From the NCBI RefSeq assembly GCF_009696315.1, contig NZ_VUMG01000002.1:248001-312000 (forward strand): a stretch of DNA of 64,000 nt. Reading direction: 5' to 3'. How positions within the stretch are numbered: the stretch's first letter is position 1; each line of letters starts with the position of its first letter. The DNA is from Cutibacterium porci (GTDB lineage Bacteria; Actinomycetota; Actinomycetes; Propionibacteriales; Propionibacteriaceae). Made by a program: the position numbers and the translations under genes. The notes under the pieces are model-generated. The model saw only the letters and a list, made by a program, of their open reading frames with translations. It had not been told where the DNA came from and made no database searches. Positions 46,535 to 56,256 of this stretch are shown in pieces.

Positions 46535-48856
46535 TCAAGACTTCACGCGAAAGACGTCATAAACGCCTGAGATTCGGCGAATCGAGTCAGTAAGGTGCTT
46601 GAGGTGTGTCGGATCCGGGGCCTCGAAAGTAAGTCGCAATCGAGCCAGATGAGACTTTGAGGTGCTCATATTGGCTGATATGACGCTGACGCCCTGCTCA
46701 GCAAGCACTCGAGACGTATCCAGTAATAGGCCGGCGCGATCAAGACCTTCAACTTGGATCGTGACCTGATAGCCCTCTTGCTGGGTTTCAGACCACGACA
46801 CTGAAACGATGCGTTCCGGATGTTCAAGAAGGTTCTTCGCATTAGAACAATCCGTGCGATGCACTGAAACGCCGTCGTAGCGTGTCACAAACCCCATGAT
46901 CGGATCACCGGGCAACGGCGTACAGCATCGGGCCAGCTTGACGAGCATGTCCGGGTCTCCATCGACCATAACCCCGGTTTCGCTCCTACGATGCCGCGGG
47001 GCCTTGACGCCGACGGCTAGTTCTTCCTCCACGTCAGCGGTGGTCTCTTCTGGTCCACCGCCCAATGCGATGAGCTTTTCAACGACGGATTGGGCACCGA
47101 TGTTGTGCTCCCCTACCGCTGCATAGAGGGCATTGATGCCGGACACCCGAAGATCGTCGGCCACCGCTGTGAGGTATTCGACGGTCAACAATGACTGTAA
47201 CGGCACTCCAGCTTGGCGCAGCTGTTTTGCGATAGCGTCCTTGCCAGCTTCGATGGATTCTTCGCGGCGTTCCTTCGTGAAATAGGACTTGATCTTGGAA
47301 CGAGCACGGGGAGAGGCAATGAATCCCAGCCAGTCCCGGCTAGGGCCAGCGTCGGGAGCATTCGACGTAAGAATATCGACGACGTCGCCATTGCTGAGCT
47401 TGGTATCGAGCGTAACAAGTTTGCCATTCACCCTTGCGCCGATACAGCGGTGGCCCACCTCGGTGTGAACAGCATAGGCGAAGTCAACCGGGGTAGCGCC
47501 CTGAGGAAGACTCATGACGTCGCCCTTGGGGGTGAAAACATACACTTCCCGGGAGTTGATCTCGAAACGCAGTGAATCTAGGAACTCTCTGGGATCGGAC
47601 TCTTCTTTAGACCATTGGTTAAGGGATTGTACCCAGGAAAGATCCGCGCCATCAGGCTGAATTCCTCGACCGACAGCATTCGGATTTTCCTTGTATTTCC
47701 AGTGAGCTGCCACACCATATTCAGCGCGCCGGTGCATTTCATGAGTACGAATCTGCAATTCAACTGGCTGACCGCCTGGCCCCAACACTGTCGTGTGCAG
47801 GGACTGATACATGTTGTACTTCGGCATGGCGATGTAGTCCTTGAACCGACCGGGAAGAGGGTTCCATCGCACGTGCATGACGCCGAGCGCAGCATAGCAA
47901 TCGCGGGGAGTATCTACGAGAATACGCAGGCCCGTAAGATCGTAAATGTCAGAAAAATCCCTACCGCGCACGACCATCTTTTGGTATATCGAGTAGTAGT
48001 GCTTTGGTCGTCCATAGACGGTGGCCTTAATACCTGCCTCATCCAGGTCTTGACGGACGATCGAGATGACTTCTTTGAGTTGGGCTTCCCGCTGGGGAGC
48101 ACGCTCGGCAACCATATGAACGATCTCGTCATAAAGCTTGGGGTTAAGAGTCGAGAAGCATAGATCTTCCAGCTCCCACTTAATAGCATTCATACCAAGC
48201 CGGTGAGCCAGCGGCGCGAAGATTTCCAGGGTTTCTTTGGCGATGCGGTTCTGCTTGTCGGGACGCAGAAACGCAAGCGTACGCATGTTGTGTAATCGGT
48301 CTGCCAGCTTAATAACGAGAACCCGAATATCGCGACTCATCGCGATGACCATCTTGCGAATCGTCTCGGCTTTCGCGGAGTCCCCATACTGGACCTTGTC
48401 TAGCTTCGTCACCCCATCAACGAGAAGAGCCACTTCTTCGCCAAAATCGGCGGTGAGCTGTTCGTTGGTATACGACGTGTCCTCGACGGTGTCGTGCAGG
48501 AGGCCAGCGCAGAGAGTTTTCTCATCCATGCCCAGCTCGGCGAGGATCATAGTCACCGCTAATGGATGCGTGATGTAAGGATCCCCAGACTGACGCGATT
48601 GCCCACGGTGATAATGCTCAGCAGTACGGTACGCTCGCTCAATAAGGTCAGTATCAGCTTTTGGGTGGTTAGCTAGCACGACCGAGATCAACGGATCAGT
48701 GACGCTTTGGGTCGGGCCGGATGGCTTAGGTGTCCCCCACCGAACGATGCGTTCACGCATCCGCATCCGAGGCTGAGGACGCTGCTGGTCAGGCTTCGGC
48801 TTACCCAGGGTTCCCTTGCCCGAACCATACGGCCCGTAGACGCTTTCGTCGGTCAT
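46535..48856 (-). CDS. relA: Bifunctional (p)ppGpp synthetase/hydrolase Rel
   Basis: 773 residues. The HD hydrolase domain is intact (HPLAVTMILAE, HDTVEDT near 120), and the synthetase domain has GRPKHYYSIYQKM, DIYDLTGLRILVD and the RFKD motif near 336 that marks bifunctional Rel proteins. TGS (VYVFTPKGDVMSLPQGATPV), the conserved-cysteine region (KLARCCTPLPGD) and a C-terminal ACT domain follow. It makes and breaks the alarmone in response to uncharged tRNA on ribosomes. GGAGG lies 5-6 bases before the ATG. A 113-base gap upstream carries a likely promoter. Confidence 0.97.
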   Translation of the reverse strand: MTDESVYGPYGSGKGTLGKPKPDQQRPQPRMRMRERIVRWGTPKPSGPTQSVTDPLISVVLANHPKADTDLIERAYRTAEHYHRGQSRQSGDPYITHPLAVTMILAELGMDEKTLCAGLLHDTVEDTSYTNEQLTADFGEEVALLVDGVTKLDKVQYGDSAKAETIRKMVIAMSRDIRVLVIKLADRLHNMRTLAFLRPDKQNRIAKETLEIFAPLAHRLGMNAIKWELEDLCFSTLNPKLYDEIVHMVAERAPQREAQLKEVISIVRQDLDEAGIKATVYGRPKHYYSIYQKMVVRGRDFSDIYDLTGLRILVDTPRDCYAALGVMHVRWNPLPGRFKDYIAMPKYNMYQSLHTTVLGPGGQPVELQIRTHEMHRRAEYGVAAHWKYKENPNAVGRGIQPDGADLSWVQSLNQWSKEESDPREFLDSLRFEINSREVYVFTPKGDVMSLPQGATPVDFAYAVHTEVGHRCIGARVNGKLVTLDTKLSNGDVVDILTSNAPDAGPSRDWLGFIASPRARSKIKSYFTKERREESIEAGKDAIAKQLRQAGVPLQSLLTVEYLTAVADDLRVSGINALYAAVGEHNIGAQSVVEKLIALGGGPEETTADVEEELAVGVKAPRHRRSETGVMVDGDPDMLVKLARCCTPLPGDPIMGFVTRYDGVSVHRTDCSNAKNLLEHPERIVSVSWSETQQEGYQVTIQVEGLDRAGLLLDTSRVLAEQGVSVISANMSTSKSHLARLRLTFEAPDPTHLKHLTDSIRRISGVYDVFRVKS

Positions 48857-48885
48857 CGGGACACCTCCTGGATGTTAGAGCTCCC

Positions 48886-48891
48886 ATTCTA
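48886..48891 (-). promoter_or_regulatory. Putative -10 element of relA
   Basis: On the minus strand TAGAAT (48891-48886) lies 30 bases upstream of the relA ATG and ahead of its GGAGG site. No convincing -35 is seen at 16-18 bases. It fits a relA-specific promoter in the gap after the K+ channel gene. Confidence 0.3.
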
Positions 48892-48969
48892 GTGGCATTG
48901 GACACCGTGGGGTTGGTCGAGCGCTCATCGCAGCCGGCTGTGTGATCAGACAGCTGAATCACTCACCGA

Positions 48970-50064
48970 CTAGCGCAGCAGGTCACTCTCGGCTTGCGGC
49001 TCGTTCGGGCGTGGTACTGCTTTGCGCACCACCACGATGAGGTCGCCTGGTTGCAACTGTCCAATTGACGGATCGTAAAAGTTGCGCAGCACGTCGTTGC
49101 GAATGACCGCAAGTACCCGCTCGTTTTGAATATCTGCTGGCCGCGCACCCACTTCACTCTTGGAAACCATTCTCTGAACGACCTCCATGCCCTTGGAGCT
49201 GGACAGTAGATCGTCCACAACGGTGCCGACGTGTGGGTTAACCGACGAGAGCCCGAGCAATCGCCCCACAGCATCCGCGGACGTGACGACCGCGTTAGCA
49301 CCCGACTCGCGCAGCAACGGAAGGTTCTCGTCCTCTCGACCAGACACGACGATATGGCAGCGCGGGTTGAGCTGGCGCACCGTCAGGGTTGTCAAGATCG
49401 CGGAGTCGTCGCGGTTGAGTGTGATGACGACCTCTCGTGCTTTGCTGATCTCCGCTCGTCTCAAGAGATCACGCCGGGTGGCGTCCCCCTCAAATGCCGC
49501 CAGTCCAGACCGGTTAGCCTCGGCCACTGCGGATGGACGGGAGTCGATGACAACAATTTTCTCGACTGGGACGTCGTGGTTGCGCAGTGTATTGACCGCA
49601 CTGCGGCCCTTCGTGCCATACCCAATAACGACAGTATGATTCCTCATGCGCTTCCTCCAAGCACTATCGAGCAAGCCGCGTCGTCCCTCATTGGCCAGCA
49701 TCTCGAGGGTGGTACCCACCAGCAATACCAGGAAGCTGATGCGCAACGGCGTAATGATGAAGGCGTTAATAAGTCGCGCATGTGTCGCGACCGGGGTGAT
49801 GTCACCGTATCCAGTGGTGGTGACGGTGACTGTGGAGTAATAAAAAGCGTCAATAAGGGAGACGCCGTCACCAGCAGTGGAATCTACGTACGAATCTCGA
49901 TCGACCCACACAATCAATGTGCTGACCAGCAACAACACGGCCGACCAAACCAACCGCTTCACTAGTTCCCGAAAGGGCTTAGTGGCTTTGAACGGAAGCT
50001 TGACCAGCGCAGTCTGCTCAAAGATGCTGTGGCGTCCAGAGGATTCAGATGATTCCGACACCAT
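48970..50064 (-). CDS. Potassium channel with RCK/TrkA-N domain
   Basis: 364 residues. Two transmembrane helices flank a pore with selectivity filter TTTGYGD (near 87-93); the second helix is at about 105-125. A cytosolic RCK (TrkA-N) domain follows (VVIGYGTKGRSAVNTL Rossmann loop, then VIDSRP) and a TrkA-C-like end (QLQPGDLIVVVRK). This is the 2TM-RCK ligand-gated K+ channel layout (MthK/YugO-like). It starts 2 bases after the apt stop, inside the normally compact apt-relA block. Cation/osmotic control next to stringent response is a suggestive but unproven link. Confidence 0.92.
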   Translation of the reverse strand: MVSESSESSGRHSIFEQTALVKLPFKATKPFRELVKRLVWSAVLLLVSTLIVWVDRDSYVDSTAGDGVSLIDAFYYSTVTVTTTGYGDITPVATHARLINAFIITPLRISFLVLLVGTTLEMLANEGRRGLLDSAWRKRMRNHTVVIGYGTKGRSAVNTLRNHDVPVEKIVVIDSRPSAVAEANRSGLAAFEGDATRRDLLRRAEISKAREVVITLNRDDSAILTTLTVRQLNPRCHIVVSGREDENLPLLRESGANAVVTSADAVGRLLGLSSVNPHVGTVVDDLLSSSKGMEVVQRMVSKSEVGARPADIQNERVLAVIRNDVLRNFYDPSIGQLQPGDLIVVVRKAVPRPNEPQAESDLLR

Positions 50065-50066
50065 GA

Positions 50067-50600
50067 TCAGACTGTTAGGACCGCGTTGACAGGGCCAATT
50101 CCGGCGCGATCGAGCTTTTCACGACCGCCCAGAGCCGACAGCTCCATAAGTACCGACACACCGACCAATTCCGCGCCCAATTGCTCCACCAGAGACGCGG
50201 TCGCGCGAACTGTACCTGCCGTCGCCAAAATGTCATCGACGATGAGCACCTTCGAGCCAGGCTGCACTGCATCTTGATGAACCGTCAGGGTTGCCGAACC
50301 GTACTCCAGCACAAAGGACTCAGAGTAAACCTCACCCGGAAGCTTTCCAGGCTTGCGGACAGGGACAAACCCTGCGCCCAACGAAAGGGCTACCGGCCCG
50401 GCAAACATGAACCCACGCGCCTCCATGCCGAGGACCACATCCACATCACGAGATGCAGTATCGACCAGTTCAGAGATCGCAGCGGCGTAACCGTTGGAAT
50501 TAGCCAGTAGTGGAGTGATGTCTTTAAACGTGACGCCCGGCTCTGGAAAATCCGGGACGTCTCGGATCAAACTCGCAATGAGATCCTTACGATAAGTCAT
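50067..50600 (-). CDS. apt: Adenine phosphoribosyltransferase
   Basis: 177 residues. It salvages adenine to AMP using PRPP. The PRPP-binding motif is VLIVDDILATAGTVRA (usual family form has GGT; here AGT), and MEARGFMFAGPVAL and the flexible loop GKLPGE are as expected. ATG overlaps the secF stop (ATGA) with AGGAAG upstream. The secD-secF-apt-relA order is conserved in actinobacteria. Confidence 0.95.
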   Translation of the reverse strand: MTYRKDLIASLIRDVPDFPEPGVTFKDITPLLANSNGYAAAISELVDTASRDVDVVLGMEARGFMFAGPVALSLGAGFVPVRKPGKLPGEVYSESFVLEYGSATLTVHQDAVQPGSKVLIVDDILATAGTVRATASLVEQLGAELVGVSVLMELSALGGREKLDRAGIGPVNAVLTV

Positions 50601-51772
50601 TTCTTCCTCTCGGCACGGGTAGAGCGGCGTGGCTGGTGACGATCACCGCCGGTGATAGTCGTCACGTCGCCCGGACCTTCCGCAGCAACGGTCTGTGCAA
50701 CCACCTGTGGACTCGTCTGAGCAGCCTTTTCACGGCGGCGCATGACGCGTGCGGTGTGCTCTTTGATGGCCGGTTCATGCTCGCGCAGCTGAGCGAATAC
50801 CGGCGTTGCAATGAAGATCGAAGAATAGGCACCGACCACCATGCCGACGAACAAGGCCAAACCAAGGTCTTCCAACGGCCCGGAACCGAGCACAAAAGCG
50901 CCAGTAAAGAGCAATGCAGCGACGGGGAGCACGCCGACAATCGTGGTATTGATGGACCGCACCAGCACCTGGTTGATCGCTCGGTTAGCGCCCTCGGCGA
51001 AGGTGTAATCGCGCTTCTCGATGTCCTGGACGTTTTCGCGCACCTTGTCAAAAACGACGACGGTGTCATACAACGAATAACCCAGAATCGTCAGGACACC
51101 AATGACAGTCGACGGTGACACCGTGAACCCGACCAGCGCATAGACACCGATGGTGACGACGAGGTCGTGCATGAGAGCGATGAGAGCGGCGATAGACATC
51201 TTCCAGTGCCGGAAATACGCCCAGATCTGCAACATCACCAAGACCAGAAAGACAACTAACGCTTTGAGCGCCTTACTGGTAATCTGCTTACCCCACTGGC
51301 TACCAACTTTGGAATAGGTAACCGAAGTCGCCTTTGTTCCGGTGGCCTTCGCAATCGCCTCCTGCACTTTTGTGGTCTCGTCATTGTTGAGAGCACGCGT
51401 CTGCACCTGGACTGCATTGGAGCCAAGACTCACGACCTCTGTGGCATCCATATCAGGGGCACCTGAAGACAACACTGACTTTCGGACGTCGTCGATGGTC
51501 GAGGTAGCGACATGGGCTGGAGCCCGGAACTGAACACCACCTTTGAACTCAATGCCGAGGTTCAGGCCACGCACCAGCAGACCGATAAGCGAAATAACGA
51601 CAACGATCGCCGTAATGGTGTACCAGAGCTTACGACGCTCGATAAACCCATAGGAGATCTCACCGGTGTACAAGGCGTGAGTAAAACCATGCTTGTGTTT
51701 CTTGCCAGTCGCAGCGTCCGCGCGACGCTCCGTGACAATAGATGAGGTCTGGGAGCTCTTACCATCAGTCAT
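50597..51772 (-). CDS. secF: Protein translocase subunit SecF
   Basis: 391 residues from the ATG at 51772 (MTDGKSSQTS), one base after the secD stop; the frame stays open further upstream but only across secD. Six transmembrane helices are expected; the first follows RRKLWYTITAIVVVISLIGL, then the SecD/F motif GLNLGIEFKGGVQF and the periplasmic P4 domain. SYDTVVVFDKVREN marks the fourth-helix region. SecDF uses the proton gradient to help pull proteins across the membrane after SecA. The C-terminal 60 residues are basic and polar. Confidence 0.95.
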   Translation of the reverse strand: MTDGKSSQTSSIVTERRADAATGKKHKHGFTHALYTGEISYGFIERRKLWYTITAIVVVISLIGLLVRGLNLGIEFKGGVQFRAPAHVATSTIDDVRKSVLSSGAPDMDATEVVSLGSNAVQVQTRALNNDETTKVQEAIAKATGTKATSVTYSKVGSQWGKQITSKALKALVVFLVLVMLQIWAYFRHWKMSIAALIALMHDLVVTIGVYALVGFTVSPSTVIGVLTILGYSLYDTVVVFDKVRENVQDIEKRDYTFAEGANRAINQVLVRSINTTIVGVLPVAALLFTGAFVLGSGPLEDLGLALFVGMVVGAYSSIFIATPVFAQLREHEPAIKEHTARVMRRREKAAQTSPQVVAQTVAAEGPGDVTTITGGDRHQPRRSTRAERKK

Positions 51773-51773
51773 C

Positions 51774-53465
51774 TCAGGCCTCCTTCGGCTCGGCGGTCCG
51801 CTTTGCGCGTGGAGTAGATCGTCTGCTCCTACGACCGAGTAGTTGGCTCTCAGTGACGCCCATATGCTCCGCCTCAAAGCCAGAACCGCGTCGGCCCTGT
51901 CCCCAGAACTTCGTACGCCCCAGCAGCGTGACGATCGGATGAGTAAAGAAGAAACAAATGACAAGGTCGATGAGCGTCGTCAGACCGAGAGTGAACGCGA
52001 ATCCCTTCACCTGATCTACCGACAGCACAAACAAGACGATCGCCGACAGTAGGGACACACCGTCAGCCATGAGGATCGTGCCTCGGGCTTTTGCCCAACC
52101 TGTCTGTAGAGCGGTACGCAAGGTGCGTCCTTCACGAATCTCGTCTCGAATACGTTCGAAGTAGACAATGAAGGAGTCTGCTGTCACACCGATGGCAACG
52201 ATCGCGCCAGCGATACCTGCTAAGGACAGGGTGAACCCGACGGCCTCGCCGAGCAAAACCATGGCCGCATATGTGGTGATACCGGCGACGATGAGGGAGC
52301 TGAGGGCAACCAAGCCAAGGCCCCGGTAGTAGAGCAGGCAGTACGCGCCAACGAGAATAAGGCCCACAATTCCAGCAATGATGCCGGCACGAAGCTGCTC
52401 ACCGCCGAGGGTGGGCGAAATGGTGTCAACGCTGGAAATATCGAACGACAGCGGAAGAGCGCCGTACTTCAAGACATTGGCGAGATCAGCCGCGCTGTCC
52501 TGAGTGAAGTTGCCAGAGATCTGAGCCTCGCCACCGTTAATCGGGCAGGATGATCCTTTACTTCCGTCGAGCTGCGGAGAAGAGATGACCTTGCCATCGA
52601 GGACAACCGCAAACTGATTCTGCGGGCTTGTCTGCGAACACAGGTACGTGGTAGCAGCGCCGAACGAAGTGGTGCCGATAGAATTGAATTTCAAGTTGAC
52701 GACGTAGGACAGCTGTCCTTGCGGAATACCTGAATCAGCACTGGCTACTTGGGTACCGGTAATCGCGAGCGGAGACAGCAGATATTTGGTGGTACCTTCA
52801 CGATCACAGGTCACCAGCGACTGATCGCCCGGTGAGTCGACCGATTTCGCGCACGTATAGCTTTTAAAGGCTTGTTGATCTTCGGGCGTAGGCGTCCACT
52901 CCTGGGCAGCTTTTACCATTTTCGCAGCTGACTGAGGATCCTTCTCGTTGAACTGCGTAGTACTGGATTTAGCGCCACCTTTGGAGCTAGCAGGTGCATC
53001 CGGAGCCGCCGAGGCACTGGCATGAGGGTTGGCAGTCGGCAGAGTAGATGGTTGTACCGGCTGAGGAGTCGCGCCCTTCGTATTTACTGGCTCTTCCGCA
53101 TACACCATACGGAATCCCAGCTGGGCGGTCTGACCCACCATTTCAACAAGCTTAGAACTCTCGACATTCGGGGCTGACACGACGATATTGCGATCACCCA
53201 TCGTCCGCACCGATGACTCGCCCACTCCTAGTGCGTTCACCCGCTGTTGGATGATGATACGGGCCTGCTCGAGGCTTGTCGCTGTGGGAGCTTTGCCATC
53301 CTCCGTCTTGGCCGTCAATGTGACTGATGTCCCGCCCCTAAGATCCAAGCCGAGCTTAGGTGACCACGTACGCATAACTGCCATGAGGACGTACATGACT
53401 ATCATGACCACCAGGAAAATCACCAGGGTCCTACCTGGATGATGTGTTCGCTTTTTCGTTGCCAC
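51774..53465 (-). CDS. secD: Protein translocase subunit SecD
   Basis: 563 residues, GTG start. The first helix (about 12-32) leads to LGLDLRGGTSVTLTA, the SecD signature. The large outside P1 region contains a Pro/Ala/Ser-rich insert (about 140-180) and two close Cys pairs that may form disulfides; the membrane half begins near 365 and includes the GGEQLRAGIIAGIVGLILVG and DSFIVYFERIRDE motifs. It partners SecF and YajC. It follows yajC with a 30-base gap. The basic tail ends RRSRRSTPRAKRTAEP. Confidence 0.95.
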   Translation of the reverse strand: MATKKRTHHPGRTLVIFLVVMIVMYVLMAVMRTWSPKLGLDLRGGTSVTLTAKTEDGKAPTATSLEQARIIIQQRVNALGVGESSVRTMGDRNIVVSAPNVESSKLVEMVGQTAQLGFRMVYAEEPVNTKGATPQPVQPSTLPTANPHASASAAPDAPASSKGGAKSSTTQFNEKDPQSAAKMVKAAQEWTPTPEDQQAFKSYTCAKSVDSPGDQSLVTCDREGTTKYLLSPLAITGTQVASADSGIPQGQLSYVVNLKFNSIGTTSFGAATTYLCSQTSPQNQFAVVLDGKVISSPQLDGSKGSSCPINGGEAQISGNFTQDSAADLANVLKYGALPLSFDISSVDTISPTLGGEQLRAGIIAGIVGLILVGAYCLLYYRGLGLVALSSLIVAGITTYAAMVLLGEAVGFTLSLAGIAGAIVAIGVTADSFIVYFERIRDEIREGRTLRTALQTGWAKARGTILMADGVSLLSAIVLFVLSVDQVKGFAFTLGLTTLIDLVICFFFTHPIVTLLGRTKFWGQGRRGSGFEAEHMGVTESQLLGRRSRRSTPRAKRTAEPKEA

Positions 53466-53495
53466 GTCGAATGAGTTCCTTGCTCTTGGTGGGTA

Positions 53496-53927
53496 TCAGG
53501 CTTGTGTGTGCTCGTCAGAGGTATGAGTCGTCGCAACGGCGGGCTCCGAAGCAGTCGATGCATCACGTGCCGGCTCGGTAGCGACGTCGTTGCTAGCCGT
53601 GGAGTTCTCTGCAGCGACGTCATCAGCGAAAGCAAACTCTTCCTCGTCACCGGCGGGCCGAACGATAGCCTGCTTAAGGATGCTCACCTCAACTCCCGGC
53701 GCAAGCTCAACAACTGCCTGCTTGTCCCCAATATGAGTAATGGTGACGAATAGCCCACTGTTAAGCACGACGCGGGTACCAACCTCAAGACGTGACTCGA
53801 GTTGTGAGCGCTCCTCTTGCTGCTTCTTGACCTGCTTCTTGCCCTGCCACACCGTGAAACCAATGAGGACGATGAAGATGATCAGCAGGGGCAGCATTCC
53901 GCCCAGCGGGCTCGCGAGAAGAGGCAT
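53496..53927 (-). CDS. yajC: Preprotein translocase subunit YajC
   Basis: 143 residues from the ATG at 53927, with AAGGA 7 bases upstream (12 upstream residues in frame are dropped). One transmembrane helix (about 11-28, LLIIFIVLIGFTVWQG) is followed by KKQVKKQQEERSQLES and the VGTRVVLNSGLFVTI small domain typical of YajC. About 55 acidic Ala/Ser/Thr-rich residues extend the C-terminus. It joins SecDF in the Sec accessory complex. Confidence 0.92.
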   Translation of the reverse strand: MPLLASPLGGMLPLLIIFIVLIGFTVWQGKKQVKKQQEERSQLESRLEVGTRVVLNSGLFVTITHIGDKQAVVELAPGVEVSILKQAIVRPAGDEEEFAFADDVAAENSTASNDVATEPARDASTASEPAVATTHTSDEHTQA

Positions 53928-53987
53928 AGAACGTTCCTTGTCTTCGGGTATGACCGGGGTCATGCTACCCCGACTCGGTTAATGTGG

Positions 53988-55016
53988 TCAGAACAGACCC
54001 TCGCTGGGGCCGTCGGAAGGCGGTTCAAGACCGAGATGTCGCCAGGCTCTGTCGGTGGCAACCCGGCCCCTCGGAGTACGCATAAGGAAACCAAGTCGTA
54101 CCAAGAAAGGCTCAGCGACCTCTTCAACGGTCTGCGGCTCCTCCCCCACGCTAATCGCAAGGGTCGACAAGCCTACGGGCCCGCCGCCAAACTTCAGACA
54201 CACCGCTGTGAGAACTGCTCTATCGAGGCGGTCCAGGCCCAACGGATCCACCTCGTAGAGGTCAAGAGCGGTCTGGGCCCCTTGCGGCGTCACTGGAGAT
54301 TCATGATTAACATCGGCCCAATCACGGACCCGTCGAAGCAATCGGTTAGCGATGCGCGGCGTCCCCCGAGACCGTGACGCAATGGTGTGCGCTGTGCCCG
54401 CAGCAAGCTCAACTCCAATGACCCCGGCTGATCGCGTCACGATCCGTTCAAGGTCGGCTACCTCGTAGTAGTCGAGCTGAGCCGTAAAACCGAAGCGGTC
54501 ACGCAGCGGCCCCGGAAGTAGGCCGGCCCGCGTCGTCGCTCCCACCAGGGTAAACGGCGGAATATCGATCGGAATCGCAGTCGCTCCTGGCCCTTTACCG
54601 ACGACGACGTCCACCCGGAAATCCTCCATTGCCAGGTAAAGCATCTCCTCAGCAGGTTTGGACATCCGATGGATCTCATCGAGGAAGAACACCTCACCGG
54701 GTACTAATGACGACAAGATCGCAGCTAGATCCCCAGCGTGCTGAATGGCAGGCCCAGAAGAGATACGGATAGGTGCTGACATTTCGGAGGCAATAATCAT
54801 GGCCAAGGTCGTTTTGCCGAGACCTGGGGGCCCTGATAGCAGCACATGATCGGGGGTCGTGCCCCGCGATTTCGACGCTGCAAGGACTAAGCCAAGTTGT
54901 TCGGCAACCCGCTGCTGCCCTCCGAACTCTGCCAGCACGCCAGGACGTAGGGCCGCTTCCTCAGCCTTTTCAGGGGGTTCGGCCGACGGATCGACGGGCG
55001 AGTGCTCCACCGACAT
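53988..55016 (-). CDS. ruvB: Holliday junction DNA helicase RuvB
   Basis: 342 residues. AAA+ motor: [15 protein letters not shown], Walker [16 protein letters not shown], Walker [18 protein letters not shown], sensor/Arg finger region [19 protein letters not shown], then the winged-helix domain ending [16 protein letters not shown]. It drives branch migration with RuvA. ATG at 55016 directly after GGAAGGAG (a little close; a GTG at 55010 is possible). It follows ruvA after 47 bases. Confidence 0.97.
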   Translation of the reverse strand: MSVEHSPVDPSAEPPEKAEEAALRPGVLAEFGGQQRVAEQLGLVLAASKSRGTTPDHVLLSGPPGLGKTTLAMIIASEMSAPIRISSGPAIQHAGDLAAILSSLVPGEVFFLDEIHRMSKPAEEMLYLAMEDFRVDVVVGKGPGATAIPIDIPPFTLVGATTRAGLLPGPLRDRFGFTAQLDYYEVADLERIVTRSAGVIGVELAAGTAHTIASRSRGTPRIANRLLRRVRDWADVNHESPVTPQGAQTALDLYEVDPLGLDRLDRAVLTAVCLKFGGGPVGLSTLAISVGEEPQTVEEVAEPFLVRLGFLMRTPRGRVATDRAWRHLGLEPPSDGPSEGLF

Positions 55017-55063
55017 TCTCCTTCCTGACGACGTCGGTCAGTCTGCCAGAAGTGACCGACATA

Positions 55064-55669
55064 TCACGGCGCCAAACTGCGCAACGCAGCTCGCATAAGG
55101 TTGCCGATCGTCATAGCCGGATCAGCTTCCTTGAGGACGGCCACCTCATCAACGGCTCTCTCTGCATCTTTAGCAGACCAGCCCAATCCGATCAGACCCT
55201 CTGTCACCTGCTGCCGCCACGGTGCAGTCACCTGGACGGCACTACCCGAGGAAGGCCCGCGTGAGGCAAAAGCGGCCATCTTGTCTTTCAACTCAAGAAT
55301 CATTTTCGCCGCACCTTTGCGGCCAATACCGGGCACGCGGCACAACGTCGCGTCATCTTCATCGGCAATCGCCGTGGCAAGCTGAGCAGAATCTAAGACA
55401 CTCATGATTGCCGCAGCCAGTTTCGGGCCGACGCCCGATGCGGTCTGCACCAGTTCGAAAGCGTCGCGGTCATCAGCCTCAACGAACCCGTAAAGCGTGA
55501 GGGAATCCTCCCTCACGACCAGAGAGGTCTGCAAGGACATGTCTTGGTCGATCCGTGCACTCGCAGCCGTGGCAGGGGGACACAGCACCTTGATACCGAC
55601 ACCATGATTGTCAAGGACGACCCACGTCGGGCCAGCAGAACTCACCGTACCGGAGACGTGGGAAATCAC
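55064..55669 (-). CDS. ruvA: Holliday junction DNA helicase RuvA
   Basis: 201 residues from a GTG at 55669, which overlaps the ruvC stop (GTGA) and has GGAAGGA about 9 bases upstream; the longer open frame to 55771 lies inside ruvC. The OB-fold ([13 protein letters not shown]), two helix-hairpin-helix units (LVQTASGVGPKLAAAI and LCRVPGIGRKGAAKMI) and the C-terminal RuvB-binding domain (EGLIGLGWSAKDAERAV) match the 203-residue E. coli protein. It binds four-way junctions. Confidence 0.95.
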   Translation of the reverse strand: MISHVSGTVSSAGPTWVVLDNHGVGIKVLCPPATAASARIDQDMSLQTSLVVREDSLTLYGFVEADDRDAFELVQTASGVGPKLAAAIMSVLDSAQLATAIADEDDATLCRVPGIGRKGAAKMILELKDKMAAFASRGPSSGSAVQVTAPWRQQVTEGLIGLGWSAKDAERAVDEVAVLKEADPAMTIGNLMRAALRSLAP

Positions 55670-56256
55670 CGTGCCAGATCCTTCCAGGAGCGGGGCGTGG
55701 GCCGACCGCGTCGTTGCGCAGCCACGGCAGCCTCGAGACGATTGGTAGCCCCGCCACGCCATAGCTGGCAAATCGCTAAAGCAACGGCGTCTGCGGCGTC
55801 AGCTGGTGTGGGAGGAGCCGATAGCCGCAGCACACGTGCCACCATGTGGCCCACCTGAGCCTTATCTGCTCGCCCCGAACCCGAGATTGCTGCTTTAACC
55901 TCACTTGGGGTGTGTAGCGCGACCGGAAGACCGTGACGCGCTGCGATCATCATTGCCATTCCAGCTGCCTGAGCAGTTCCAGTTACCGTATTGCGGTTGT
56001 GCTGTGCAAACACTTTCTCCACGGCGATGGCATCGGGGTGAGTGTTTTCCCGCCACTCTTCCAGCCCATCATGGATACGAAGTAGGCGATGTGCATGATC
56101 GAGATCAGCAGGAGTACGGATAACACCCACTGCAATCAGTTTCAGCTGCGTTCCCAGCCCGCCTTCTACGACGCCGACACCGCAGCGAGTGAGACCGGGG
56201 TCGACTCCCATAACCCTTGTAACACGCGGGTGGGAAGTCGACTCTGGAATGCTCAT
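55666..56256 (-). CDS. ruvC: Crossover junction endodeoxyribonuclease RuvC
   Basis: 196 residues. Catalytic acids are visible in [12 protein letters not shown] (Asp near 19), [10 protein letters not shown] (Glu) and [11 protein letters not shown] (Asp pair). It resolves Holliday junctions made by RuvAB. The ATG overlaps the yebC stop (ATGA); a second ATG at residue 16 is less likely since coupling favours the first. Standard actinobacterial order yebC-ruvC-ruvA-ruvB. Confidence 0.95.
   Translation of the reverse strand: MSIPESTSHPRVTRVMGVDPGLTRCGVGVVEGGLGTQLKLIAVGVIRTPADLDHAHRLLRIHDGLEEWRENTHPDAIAVEKVFAQHNRNTVTGTAQAAGMAMMIAARHGLPVALHTPSEVKAAISGSGRADKAQVGHMVARVLRLSAPPTPADAADAVALAICQLWRGGATNRLEAAVAAQRRGRPTPRSWKDLAR

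Noticed and set aside
49231-49965. Plus-strand open frame of 244 codons
   Set aside because: It is antisense to the K+ channel gene, which has clear pore and RCK motifs.
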